A stretch of DNA of 64,000 nucleotides from Sipunculus nudus (lineage: Eukaryota; Annelida; Sipuncula; Golfingiida; Sipunculidae), in assembly GCA_026874595.1 (NCBI GenBank), contig CM049318.1, forward strand, positions 53,038,750-53,102,749, written 5' to 3'. A program made the translations under genes and the position numbers. Below are positions 37,465 through 46,984 of this stretch, piece by piece (the first letter of the stretch is position 1; every line of letters starts with the position of its first letter). Under the pieces are notes generated by a model, which saw nothing but the letters and a program-made list of their open reading frames with translations, had not been told where the DNA came from and did not search any database.

Positions 37465-37799
37465 TGGTGATGACCAATATAATAACACCCCCCTCCCTCC
37501 GATATTCAGAACATAAAAATTATATATAGAAAATGAAATTGCATTTATAATCATAATTTTAGACTTGAATATCTTTTCTAAGTTTACTATGACATATAAT
37601 ATATCTGTTACGTGGTTTAGACTTACTGGAAATATAAAACCTTATTTTTATAACTTAATATTTAATTGAATATATTTGAAAAGTATCAAAAAGACAATAA
37701 TATATATATATATGTGTGTGTGTGTGTGCGTGTGTTTATAAAAACATTATAATACACCCTTGAAGATAAACTGAGGCCACTGAATGAAAGCGGGAACTA

Positions 37800-38224
37800 T
37801 GACCTCCGAGGCGGGTTTAGTAAGATATCTTCCGAAATCAAAGATAATCTTTAGTTTAAAAGGCTGATCAACTGATTGTTGATGTGAGATGTCTCGTTGT
37901 TATCACATTATAAAACACCTTAGTTCTTTGTAATATTCGTATGATTAATTAGAAATTCCCCAATCATAATGCGGCTAGGTTTGTAATTAAGTTCCAATGA
38001 ACAATAATTCATTTTTTTTTGGTGAAGGAGTTCAAGTTTCTTTTTTTGTAGTTTGGCAAAGCTTATTCTTTCGAAATACTGGAATATATTTCGAACTTAA
38101 GATATAGCTAGGTATCATCAGCATATGAGTGAAATCTGATACCATGTTTCCGAATGAACTCCCTGATGGGGATATAAAATGGGGCCGAATACACTGCTCT
38201 GTGGCACCCCATAAACCAAAGCTG
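37800..38224 (-). pseudogene. CR1-like LINE reverse transcriptase, 3' part (duplicate copy 1)
   Basis: This is the downstream half of a decayed CR1/L2-group reverse transcriptase on the minus strand. It matches 52,400-52,905, where the catalytic-motif region (Y-A-N-D, normally Y-A-D-D) and the downstream thumb-type text can be read. Stops and frameshifts interrupt all frames. The upstream half lies at 40,738-41,200; the two were separated when the jockey-like LINE inserted at 38,225-38,238. Both duplicate copies carry the element, so it predates the duplication. Reverse transcriptases of this group copy their RNA at the target site; this fragment cannot be active. Confidence 0.78.
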
Positions 38225-38238
38225 AGAGCTTATACATA
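38225..38238. repeat. Target-site duplication of the jockey-like LINE, left
   Basis: AGAGCTTATACATA, identical to 40,724-40,737. It adjoins the 3' end of the minus-strand element. Confidence 0.88.
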
Positions 38239-38461
38239 TAGTTTAGTTTACACAGATTTCATTCAACAAAGTGAATACAATTGGGCAACAGACAATGTCC
38301 ATTCGAAATGCCCTTTTGTTGTATAAACAAATAATATAAATTGAAGCAATAAATAATCGTTTGAATGATACATGTACTACTGTTAAAAGAGTGAACAAAT
38401 ATAAAACAAAATTCTTAACAGTGCTAAGGTTATACAAAACTCTGATCCTTAGGAATTAGGA

Positions 38462-39157
38462 TTAAGTAAATCGGTTTGTCACAGAAATATAGAGCTGGAC
38501 CTTCTCGAATATGAAACAGTTTTCTTTAAATGAGAGGTCATTATCGCCATGTAACATTAGATCTATTCCTAGAGGACGAAGGTTTTTCAAGTTGACTTCA
38601 AGGTGCCTTCTGGGTTCACAGTATAATGGACATTTTAAGAGGTAATGATCGATTGTTTCATTAGCTATACCACATGCACACAGTGGATTATCTATGATCT
38701 TCATATGAAATAAATGAAAGTTTAGAGCACAGCATTTCATTCTAAATCTTGCATGTAATATTCCTAATTTTCTTTTCCCTATTAAATAATGTTGATTCGA
38801 TTTCCGTTTCTTCCTATTTAGTTTCTTTTTTAATTCTGCGACCGTTGTGCAGTTTTTCAATGTACTATCCAGACTATTCAAGACACGACATGTATGTGGA
38901 ATAAACGATTCCGAGAAAAGAGATGTTCTACATCTGAAATTGTCCAAATCGTGATTGTTTCGTAGGGGATACTGCACACGTTCGTGAATACGTCTAGGAA
39001 CGTACTGTGACAAATAGTTTGTCGTAAACCCATTGATCATTTTATATAGCATTGTTAATTGAGATTTGTCTCTACGATCCTGCAAGGTCTCCCAGCCAAG
39101 TACATTATAAATTTCCTGATTACTAGTTCCTTTAACCAGTGGCAACTCTGGTTGCAT
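38462..39157 (-). pseudogene. Jockey-like LINE, C-terminal part of the reverse transcriptase ORF
   Basis: An open stretch of 231 codons carries the region after the reverse transcriptase. Visible are 'GWETLQDRRDKSQLTMLYKM', typical of the thumb-to-tail region in this group, and near the end a cysteine/histidine pattern C-A-C-G-x5-ET-x2-H-x4-C-P-L-Y like the zinc-knuckle-type tail of jockey/CR1 ORF2 proteins. It ends at a stop at 38,462, probably the natural terminus. It follows the reverse transcriptase fragment (39,227-39,961) after a frame break: text between 39,158 and 39,226 continues the protein (EYGSIIWTCITHADANKLEK) in a shifted frame. This is therefore one broken gene and not a separate one. 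Confidence 0.88.
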
Positions 39158-39226
39158 ATAACTGGATCTTTTCTAGTTTATTTGCGTCTGCATGTGTTAT
39201 ACAAGTCCATATGATACTCCCATATT

Positions 39227-39961
39227 CTAATATAGGCAATACAAAGATTTATATATTATTTCTAATGTTTGCCTATCAAGTATGTACTTAAATTTGTTCA
39301 ATACGTCAATTCTCTTCTGTGCTTTCTTACATACTTCTGAAATGTGATCAGCCCATGATAAATCGTCCCGAAAGTTTATACCCAAGTGTTTGTGTTTATT
39401 TGTATAAGTCAGATTAAAACCAGCGAAGGACAAAACTGGATTTAAATGGTCACGTTTATGCGAAATATACATTGCTTTAGTTTTTGCTGGATTAAACGTC
39501 ACCAGCCACTGATCTGCCCACGCTTTTATCGAAGATAAATCATTATTCAAACTAGAATTAGAATTACACAAGTTGACAAACAGTGTTGTATCGTCTGCGA
39601 AAAGTCTTATATTAAAAGACACCATATCAGCTATGTCGTTAATGTATATCAAAAATAGTAAAGGTCCCAAGACTGATCCCTGAGGTACTCCAGCTTTCAT
39701 ATTACCCCAGTCAGAACAACCGCCCCGAATGACGACTCTTTGTTGCCTATTATGTAGGTAATTTTTAAACCATAAAAGAAATGTGCCATCTATACCAATC
39801 CGCTTTAACTTGTACAATAGTCCTTTATGCCATACTCTTTCAAAAGCTTTGGATATGTCACAAAACACAACATTGACGTCCATCCTTTTGTCTAAGGCCT
39901 CACAGAACAGGTGATAAATTTCTACTGATTCACTGTGGAATCTCCTGGTATAAATCCGCAT
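39227..39961 (-). pseudogene. Jockey-like LINE, reverse transcriptase palm domain
   Basis: An open stretch of 244 codons with the standard non-LTR reverse transcriptase motifs in order: DISKAFERVWH (motif A, first catalytic Asp, about residue 37), then AGVPQGSVLGPLLFLIYIND (motif B, about residues 89-108), then RLFADDTTLF (motif C, catalytic Asp pair, about residues 119-128), followed by the W-x-N-P-x-K-T-K motif D region ('FNPAKTKAMYISHKR') and the 'HLGINFRDDLSW' block. The catalytic residues are preserved. The first ~11 residues are out of frame relative to the family: the sequence 'CGFIPGDSTVNQ' (normally just before this domain) is read in another frame near 39,930-39,965. This is the best protein match in the window. 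Its function would be RNA-templated DNA synthesis by target-primed reverse transcription. Confidence 0.93.
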
Positions 39962-40360
39962 TGAAATTTTGTTATCTTTTTATGTTCACGAAGAAAATTA
40001 AACGTATACTTAAATATTGCTTTCTCGGCAATTTTAGAGACACAACTTAGAACAGATATAGGCCAATAATTAACAACAAGATGAGGATCATCCTTTTTAT
40101 ATATGGGAGTTACGTGGGCTTTTTTCCATGCATCCGGTACCCGGCAGTGTTCAAGTGAATGGGTTGACCAATTGGCACAGAGGTGCAGCTAAAACATCAG
40201 CGGTTTCCTTGAGTAAGAGCGGACGAATGTTATCAGGACCTGCCGCTTTACTTACATCAAGAGATTTTGATTTATCCAAAACGTCCGTTTGTTTTTTTTA
40301 ACAATAACGGGTAAGTTTTACTCCATCGTCGTTTGTGTTAATCTCAGGTAGGGTAGACCA
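39962..40360 (-). pseudogene. Jockey-like LINE, reverse transcriptase finger region, frame-broken
   Basis: No single long frame is open, but minus-strand translation in pieces gives the expected finger motifs: 'SLDVSKAAGPDNIRPLLLKE' (family motif K-A-x-GPD-x-I), 'CRVPDAWKKAHVTPIYKK', and 'VNYWPISVLSCVSKIAEKAI' (family N-Y-R-P-I-S-L-L; the Arg is a Trp here). An in-frame stop at about 40,361 and at least one shift near 40,160 separate the pieces. It links the linker fragment upstream to the palm domain downstream. Confidence 0.85.
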
Positions 40361-40723
40361 CTATGTTACTAAATCATCGATTTGGCAGTTTGAAAGGAAA
40401 CAATCATTGAACAAATCTGCCTTAACTTTCTCGACATTTACTAAGATTCCATTACTTATTATAGGTGAATCAGGTGTCTGAGATTTAAAATTAGTTAGAA
40501 ATATCACAATTTTCCACCAATATTTTGGCGAAGAGTTGTTTTTTATCTGAAGATGATTGATCAAATTGAAATTATATTCCTCTTTGGCTTTCCGACAAGC
40601 TATTATATACTTATTCCTTGTTGATCTAAAATTCTTCCATGCTAAATCAGTATTACGCTTTTTGGCTATATAATGACACCGGTCCTTTTTACGTTTTAGG
40701 CATCGCAACTTGCTTGTATACCA
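40361..40723 (-). pseudogene. Jockey-like LINE, linker between endonuclease and reverse transcriptase
   Basis: Part of a 142-codon open stretch that reaches 40,789. From 'WYTSKLRCLKRKKDR' onward it matches the basic linker upstream of the reverse transcriptase in jockey-type ORF2 ('KYWWKI', 'KADLFNDCFLS'). The first ~20 codons (40,724-40,789) belong to the CR1-like host element ('LNWNRTHLTVRSQRV'), so the reading frame is a chance fusion across the insertion junction and the target-site duplication. It should not be annotated as one protein. Confidence 0.88.
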
Positions 40724-40737
40724 AGAGCTTATACATA
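40724..40737. repeat. Target-site duplication of the jockey-like LINE, right
   Basis: AGAGCTTATACATA, identical to 38,225-38,238, at the 5'-truncated end of the element. Confidence 0.88.
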
Positions 40738-41200
40738 GGTTAACACGCTGTGACCGAACTGTTAGATGGGTGCGATTCCAGTTTAACAAATATCCACAAA
40801 GACCAAACCGCTAAGTTGATTTAGCATGATCTGATGGTAAATAGCATCAAACGCTGCAGAGAGATCTAAAATCAACAAAAGGACACGCTGTTGGTTATTC
40901 ATGCTGGTTAATAGGTCATTTTGTTTTCTGAGCAGCGCTGTTTCAGTGCTATGAAATGCTTGATATACCGACTGGAATTATGTGCAGAGATTGTTTGCAG
41001 CTGGATGCTAAGGGAGTTGCGATACAAAGGGCAGATTGGAGATGGGCGTGAAATTTTTGTATGACCAGGGTAGCTCAGTTTTTTTTTTCATCAGTGGTAT
41101 GACAAGCGCTTGCTTGAATTCGTTAGGAAAAAACAACCATTTGCCAAGGATGAACTCACACTTAGGCAGATGCAGGGTAGCACAAATCAAGACATTCCTT
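40738..41200 (-). pseudogene. CR1-like LINE reverse transcriptase, 5' part (duplicate copy 1)
   Basis: Minus-strand pieces give 'FPNEFKQALVIPLMKKKTEL' followed by 'SYKNFTPISNLPFVSQL' (CR1/L2 finger motif KNYRPVSNLxFLSKL), then degraded text including the motif A region (family L-D-L-S-A-A-F-D) and 'LNWNRTHLTVRSQRV' (family LNWxxSYLxxRTQxV). It corresponds to 52,905-53,262 in the second duplicate copy. It ends near an (AT)n/(GT)n tract at 41,201-41,230. The 77-codon frame 41,008-41,241 covers its start. Confidence 0.8.
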
Positions 41201-41754
41201 TTAATATATATATATGTGTGTGTGTGTGTGGATTTGATCATTCAGACAGAATTTGGTGGATAATCTAATAAATTAATCAATATCAGATTCTAAAATGTAG
41301 CGAAAAATAGGTATTTGAACAACGTCCACAGTACAAGAATCAGAGATGCATAGCATGCATCGATGAACTTTATTATAGTCTTAAATCCGACGGATGTCCC
41401 TCATATTTGTACCCTAAAAAATCTGACAGCTTCTGCAAATTCTTTATTGTTGTTACAGGGTGGTATTTGAGACTTGTTTGATGTTCAACAATGATTTTGA
41501 TACCAGGAGGAGTGTCCAAAATTGGTTTATTTCCTTTGAATCTTGTACAAACTGTTGTCATTTCCAGATTGCTTATTCTCCATTTTGAGGCTTTGTTTTA
41601 CATTGTACTATAATTAAACAAAGGACCAGTGGGATGATCATTAACTTTCCTAGTCTCTAATTTGGCGTATTTAATAAGAACCCTGGCTGCCTGTCATTGA
41701 CATCCAATTACGGTGTTCTATCCAGGCACTTCATTTCTTGAGCAAATATAGGTT
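41201..41754. other. Unrecognised sequence within duplicate copy 1
   Basis: Begins with (AT)n/(GT)n (41,201-41,230). I find no counterpart in copy 2, where a MITE lies instead (53,285-53,610). No gene seen. Confidence 0.5.
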
Positions 41755-42132
41755 ATTGTGTTATCCATATTAATTTTATGATATTATCAAATTTGATATG
41801 CTATTATGACATGATAAGATTAACAACGCCCACAATATATAGAAAACCAGTATATTGATGACACAAAACGTTAAGAAAATTTTGACATTCATCGAAAAAA
41901 AGGTTATAGACCTAACTAATGTTAATAAGGATAGATAAGGCTGAAAAGTGAAGATTGCAGGTTATTTGGTACCACTGTCTACAACTACCACACATCTTGT
42001 TAATCGAAGGCTTGAGGGAATCGAAATACCAGAGGTCATTAAGCGCTCTTTAATGGTACATGTGGGACGCGAGTCCCATTTTCTCAACAATCGTGGGACC
42101 AATCAGCAATCTAGGGGTGATTTACACCCCCA

Positions 42133-42133
<1 letters not shown>

Positions 42134-42198
<65 letters not shown>
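42134..42198. repeat. (AT)n microsatellite in duplicate copy 1
   Basis: Pure TA run followed by (GT)n. The homologous locus in the other duplicate copy (54,083-54,142) also has a TA run, so the tract was present before the duplication. Confidence 0.95.
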
Positions 42199-42201
<3 letters not shown>

Positions 42202-42325
42202 TGTGTGTGTATAGTTGGACATTTAGGGATAATATAGATATACAGGTAAATTAATTTTTGTAGTAAAGATACTTTAAAGTATAAAAATTTTAATTAATTA
42301 GCTAACTTTAAATAACGAAGCCTAA

Positions 42326-42598
42326 AACATCACAATGGTAGATCATTGCGGGAGTATAACGGGAGTATATCGAATATTGTTCTACTACCTCCAAATCCAC
42401 GTTCTTTACACAGTAGGCTCGATAACATTCGCGCTTCCCATACGCATCGGTAACACAACTTGGGCAGGTAGTTATGATACCGTAGTCTTAAATGCGGTAT
42501 TCGCATCAACGCATTGTGCACACGCGTTAATTGTGTGCCTGTCGAATTCCGTTTCCGCAACGCATACACAATAGAAACAAGCAAATTCGTGAAATTAA
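42326..42598. other. Spacer between the duplicate copies, no gene recognised
   Basis: Relatively CG-rich stretch with frames on both strands but no domain. The 183-codon minus frame 42,330-42,881 arises from this plus the adjoining minisatellite and is not called. Confidence 0.5.
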
Positions 42599-43346
42599 TG
42601 TCCCCCACTTTGGGAACTTGTTGTTTTTCATGCTTGATAAAGGAGAGACGGACAGAGTGACAGACAGACAGACAGAAGCCAGACACTCCAAAACAAATCC
42701 TAACCAGGGTAAGCATGAGGGCAATCACTGACCAAAATTTGAATGAGACTGAATAATATTTAGGAAAGTTAAAGCAGGGAAACGAAAACCTGACAGACGG
42801 ACAGACAAAGTGACAGACAGACAGACAGTTGCTAGACACTCCAAAACCAATCTCAACCAAGGTAAGCATAAGAGCTATCACTGACCATAATATTTAAGGA
42901 AATAGGATAATTTAGGAAAGTTATCGCATGGAAATGAAAACCTGACAGACAGACAGACAGAATGACAGACATACAGACAGACAGACAGAAGCCAGACACT
43001 CCAAAACAAATTCCAAACAAGGTATGCATAAGAACAATCACCGATCCAAATTTGAATGAAATCGGATAATATTTAGGAAAAAAATCGCACGGAAACAAAA
43101 CTTGACGGATGGACAGACAAAGTGACAGACAGAGAGACAGACAGGAGCCAGACACTCCAAAACCAATCCCAACCAAGGTATACATGAGAGCAATCACTGA
43201 CCCAAATTTGAATGAAATCGGATAATATATATAGGAAAGTTATCGCACTGAAACGAAACCTGACGGACGGACAGAGAGACAGACATACAGACGGACAGAC
43301 AGACAAACCCAAATCAATGTCCAGCGCATCCTCGGAGAAGGGGACA
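42599..43346. mobile_element. Minisatellite element with ~150-160 bp units and GACA tracts
   Basis: About four and a half units, each with a (GACA)n tract followed by 'agacactccaaaacaaat', 'caaggtaagcatgag', 'caatcactgacc' and 'aatttgaatga'. The landmark 'agacactcc' recurs near 42,680, 42,834, 42,993 and 43,150. The whole is bounded by TGTCCCC (42,599-42,605) and GGGGACA (43,340-43,346), an inverted pair. Minus-strand frames rich in 'LSVCLSVCLSV' across it are translations of the GACA tracts. Its style is like the tandem-core elements known from bivalves. Confidence 0.75.
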
Positions 43347-43949
43347 AAAATATCAAGGCCCATGCGCTAATATTACAAACAGATCTCAGGGACGACTCAA
43401 GGAGTTATAGGAAAAAGAGAAGTTCAACCCAGGAGGACTAATAAACCACCTAAAAAAGGTCACAAGGTCCCATAAAGGGGGATCCAGGCCGCAGAATTTT
43501 TTTTTAAGTCTTTAAAAAGGTTGTTGTGGATAAAAGGGGGTGAGGTATGAAAACGAAATGTGCCGAATACCGTATATCGAATTCAGTACAGGGGAAACGA
43601 TATTCAAGAAGCTTTCAGTGTGAAACAGGTAGTTTATCGAAGATTTTATTTTCATGACCATTTCACTATCGCGAATATCAGCCAACCACCTGGCGTTTAT
43701 TGTGTAGCGTATTTGGGACAGGGTACCATGTCTAATCCGAGAGGGGCGGGGGGGGGGGGGGCAGGGCAGTGTACTGAAACTTGGAGGCAACGCAGTTCAA
43801 AGTTGGCCAGGAGACGGTTTGAGGGACGCAGGCAGCTTGTTAAGGTCAAAAATAATAAATAAATAAAAGGAATGGTTCTATTTTAACCCCTCGCATCAAA
43901 CAATTTTAGTTTGATTTTCATCTTTCAAGAATATAAAATGATTCAATAT
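43347..43949. other. Spacer, no gene recognised; G run at 43,748-43,761
   Basis: Contains a 14-base G run and unremarkable sequence. Overlapping frames of about 90-100 codons on both strands (43,512-43,790; 43,560-43,862) have no recognisable domain. Confidence 0.5.
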
Positions 43950-44029
43950 GATGAGAAACTGAACGCGTGGATCTTCCGTCGTGTATCTCGTTCCAAAAGT
44001 CATATTACATGCTGTGGCTAAATCCAGGG

Positions 44030-44155
44030 CAATTGATGGTTCCGCTATTAACTACGCTTAATGGCCTTGGCCGTTCTGTTAATGTTGATCGGTCAAGGCA
44101 ATGACACTTCTGTTAATGACATCAATCACCAGAAACCAGGCTTGGTTCTCTCACA
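44030..44155. promoter_or_regulatory. Strongly conserved block, copy 2
   Basis: Counterpart of 31,460-31,612 with few substitutions ('ttccgctattaactacgctt', 'ttctgttaatgttgatcggt', 'catcaatcacca'), in contrast to poorer matching on both sides. Confidence 0.35.
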
Positions 44156-44169
44156 CCAGTAGCAATATT

Positions 44170-45115
44170 CAAGAAGTAATGCTCAGAACTGCAGGAGGGT
44201 GTAGGCCGATTATTCAAAACCAGTTCACTGTACTCGTCCTTTATCCGTGATTCAGTTTTGTAAGTAAAAACTTTAAGGCCAGCTATTCATCTACCGTGTA
44301 TTTATAATTTATGTTATTTCTGGATTAATTTGTATACATATAAATGATCTTAAATTACTCTTAACGACATTTCTTATAACGACTCTATGATGGGTGTATG
44401 TTTTTTTGTATATACACACAAAAATGTAACCTAAGGCCAAAAGAAGGTATTGTTCTCAGACAACTCCCGCGTCAATTTAAACACACCGGACCAAAATTTT
44501 TATTTTGATTTTCAAAAAAAAATACCAATTTTGAGCTCCAGTCCCTCGGATATTTCTTTCAAGAAGATAAAATAGACGATTTTGATAAGATTTCTTTTGT
44601 TATGTAGGGTTTTTACCTGCATAGCAAAAAAAAATATGTTATGATCATAAAGCATGCTTCATTATGCTTTTCCTTAAGCATATGACACTTTTACCGAAAC
44701 ATACAAAAAAAGTTAAAAAACGTGCCTGAGAACCAAACCAAATGTGCGGAAGCCGAATTTACACCAGTTACAAAATGCCCATTGCGAAAACTCTGATCTG
44801 ACAACAGATGTCCTATCTTGTTGTCCTTGTATTTTGGCGGGCCTCCAAGAATTGAAATCGGCGTTTTCTGGACTATTATTATTAAAGATTTAAGAGACTA
44901 TCTTTAATTAATAGACATTAACGTCTCGGGATTCAATAATAAACTTGGGGGAAACAGATCGTGCTGTGTTTATGTTGACACTTGAGCCGGTCTACTGTTT
45001 TTAACACTCGTTTACAGCAATAAGCAAACGGTTTCAATTTGGCAGGTACAGATTTATTTTAAAGGGAAGAAGCCATTTTTCGTTTTAATTCAATATGCTT
45101 TATAGGTGGCTGGGC
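44170..45115. other. Largely unmatched segment of duplicate copy 2
   Basis: Only short pieces match copy 1 ('ccgtgattcagt' near 44,246 and 31,953). It includes a diverged relative of the satellite (44,279-44,440). No gene seen. Confidence 0.5.
44279..44440 (+). repeat. Dispersed, diverged relative of the 2.2 kb satellite
   Basis: In order and in the plus orientation: 'agctattcatctacc', 'atttataattta', 'tttctggatt', 'tatacatataaatga', 'ttcttataacgactctatgatgggtgtatg', 'acacacaaaaatgtaac'. These follow the satellite between 'aagctattcatttacc' and 'acacaataatgtttac' (for example 670-842), and match the edge monomer M6 best ('ttcttataatgccactgtgatggatgtatg'). Confidence 0.65.
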
Positions 45116-45796
45116 CCCTTTAATATAAAAGACCGTGCCGTTCGGGATTGACGGGTATGTCAGATGGATGCGTGTATCCCAAACAAACCGTTAAGGTCAA
45201 TTGGCCAGCAAGAACAAGGCAACTGCATGTGAACAAAATATATCAGTCTCTACGTCCCGATCGCTTTTTCGTTTATAATGCTTCAATACTATCTGAGTAC
45301 TTTTCTCATGTTTTTTAACTGGGTACAGATCTAGAGTCGAGCATCAATTCCATCAACACTGATGCCGTCTGTGCAGCCGTCATTTTTCACCATTTGTTAA
45401 CTGCTTTATATGATGACATAAAAGCATTAAGTGCCATACAGTAAAATTGATTTATGCTGTTATCAAATGATGGATGTCTCATCCAAAGCTTACAGTTATG
45501 AATAAAATATTCTATTTTTCTCCGTCGCGTCATTTGTTACAATACTGTGTTTCAGTTACGACTTTCACTGAGCTGACCATTCGGCATTACCCTTATATTG
45601 GTGACGGTTTCCACACTTTATTAATCACCTACATAAAATGCAGCATAAAATAAAAAAGGTCAATGTTTTGTTTAAGTAGGCCCCCATGGAGTTTAAGTTG
45701 TCAAAGGTCAATGGCTTAACCCAAGGCGGGTCCGTACATGGGAAGCCGACAATTGAATGTATGTCTATCTCACATTTATTATCTTTTTAAATATTT

Positions 45797-46192
45797 GGTG
45801 GAGGAAACCGCCTCCATCTATTTAATGAGCACTCGTCAAATTCTTAATCTAAGCATGTTTATCTGCAGAATTCCATTTCGGTTACGTTCTGTATGACAGG
45901 GAGGTTGCACTCACATCATGTCATTTATTTCATATATTCATGTGTCAAAAGACCTGGTTTCTACCGCCCCTGTCGGTCCTAAGTGTGTAATTTACCCAAT
46001 TACTGGGCCATAACACCGATACTTACCAAGGATGCATCCGTTCGCGAGTGATACACGGCTGTTTGGTACAGCCTTCCCATTAAGCCCCTTTAGCGTTCCC
46101 TTGGGTTATGGCCGACCGCGGCTGAGATTTGAACTAACGACCTACCACCTTTGAGTTCTGTACTCTAATGCTTAGACCACAGAAGCCGGTTG
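45797..46192 (-). mobile_element. tRNA-derived SINE, family 2, minus copy (duplicate copy 2)
   Basis: Read on the minus strand from 46,192: 'cttctgtggtctaagcatta' (A box), B box AGTTCAAATC (about 46,127-46,136), 'ggcttaatgggaaggctgtacc', 'ggtgttatggcccag', and the terminal 'ggaggcggtttcctcc' near 45,799. It is the counterpart of 33,130-33,495 at the equivalent position of the duplication. Confidence 0.82.
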
Positions 46193-46984
46193 TATGTCTC
46201 ACATTTATGCATCATATCTTGCTCGGTTAGTCTTGTTTCACGGAAAACTCGAGGTTCCCAAATCGAAAGGTCCTGAAATCAGTCAACGAATTAACCGGCC
46301 TCCGAAATCATATACGTACGCGTATACAGATGCGATATATTGATGTTTTAAAGCATCAAATTGAACTTTAAGAAAGTGTAAGATCTTTTGACTACCAAAA
46401 TCATAAAACCAAAAATATTCAATGAAAACCCGGATAACAGAGACGCAAGGTACCAAATTGTCTTTCAACAAAAAGCTGATTCATGCTTGCAAAACAAAAC
46501 ACATATGTCATTTGCATGAACTATGTTACAAACAGACATGCAAACATGATTGATCTAAACCCTTACTAGAATTCCTGTCCCAAAACGTAAACCTATTTAT
46601 TCCATATTTTAAATCTTGAACAGGAGTCAAAAGAAAGAGATTTAAGCAGAGACTTGCAGAGAGTTAAATATTTTGTCAAGAAACAAGATTGAAAAGTATA
46701 AGATATCTGCTTCGTCTGAAAAGGTATAGCTGATATATTGGTACCAGAAAACAAAAACTCATGATACTAAACAATAGAGCAAAACTTCACTGTTGTGGTA
46801 GTCCTCAAATTTGGCTTTCAATATTCAGGTGTCAAACAATCCCTTCATAAGCAGCACCTGTTAAACAGCAATCTGCAATTTGATCATCATCATCAAATTT
46901 TGTACCTATCCTGATTGCCAAGAAAAATAATTTTTGTAACTTCTTGAAGGCGATGGCCAATTTTTAATTGTATCCAAGCTTTTA

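Larger units (their letters stand above)
38239..40723 (-). mobile_element. 5'-truncated jockey-superfamily LINE inserted in a CR1-like LINE
   Basis: About 2.5 kb bounded by the perfect 14-bp direct repeat AGAGCTTATACATA. The order on the minus strand is linker region (40,723 to about 40,361), reverse transcriptase (about 40,300-39,170), C-terminal region (39,157-38,462), then about 220 bp of 3' UTR ending in a short TAAACTAAACTA tail. The endonuclease domain is missing, so the copy was 5'-truncated on insertion, as is usual for target-primed reverse transcription. Several stops and frameshifts show that it is dead. The second duplicate copy (near 52,905) lacks it, so it most simply inserted after the duplication. 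Confidence 0.92.
31385..42325 (+). repeat. Direct segmental duplication, copy 1
   Basis: Collinear and in the same orientation as 43,950-54,290. Matching blocks by eye: 31,385-31,612 with 43,950-44,165; 32,455-34,200 with 45,120-46,985; 34,275-35,060 with 49,235-49,985; 35,125-36,180 with 50,545-51,395; 37,780-38,238 with 52,400-52,905; 40,738-41,200 with 52,905-53,262; 41,755-42,325 with 53,700-54,290. The offset changes where one copy carries an insertion. Copy 1 alone carries the 36,205-37,243 element and the jockey-like LINE at 38,239-40,723. Confidence 0.88.

Noticed and set aside
39227-39961. Intact active LINE or retron-type reverse transcriptase
   Set aside because: The catalytic motifs are intact, but the ORF is broken by stops and frameshifts on both sides and lacks its endonuclease. 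The motif order is that of animal jockey-type LINEs and not bacterial retrons.
42330-43363. Minus frames of 183, 114 and 96 residues rich in Cys, Leu, Ser and Val
   Set aside because: Translations of (GACA)n-containing minisatellite units, not membrane proteins.
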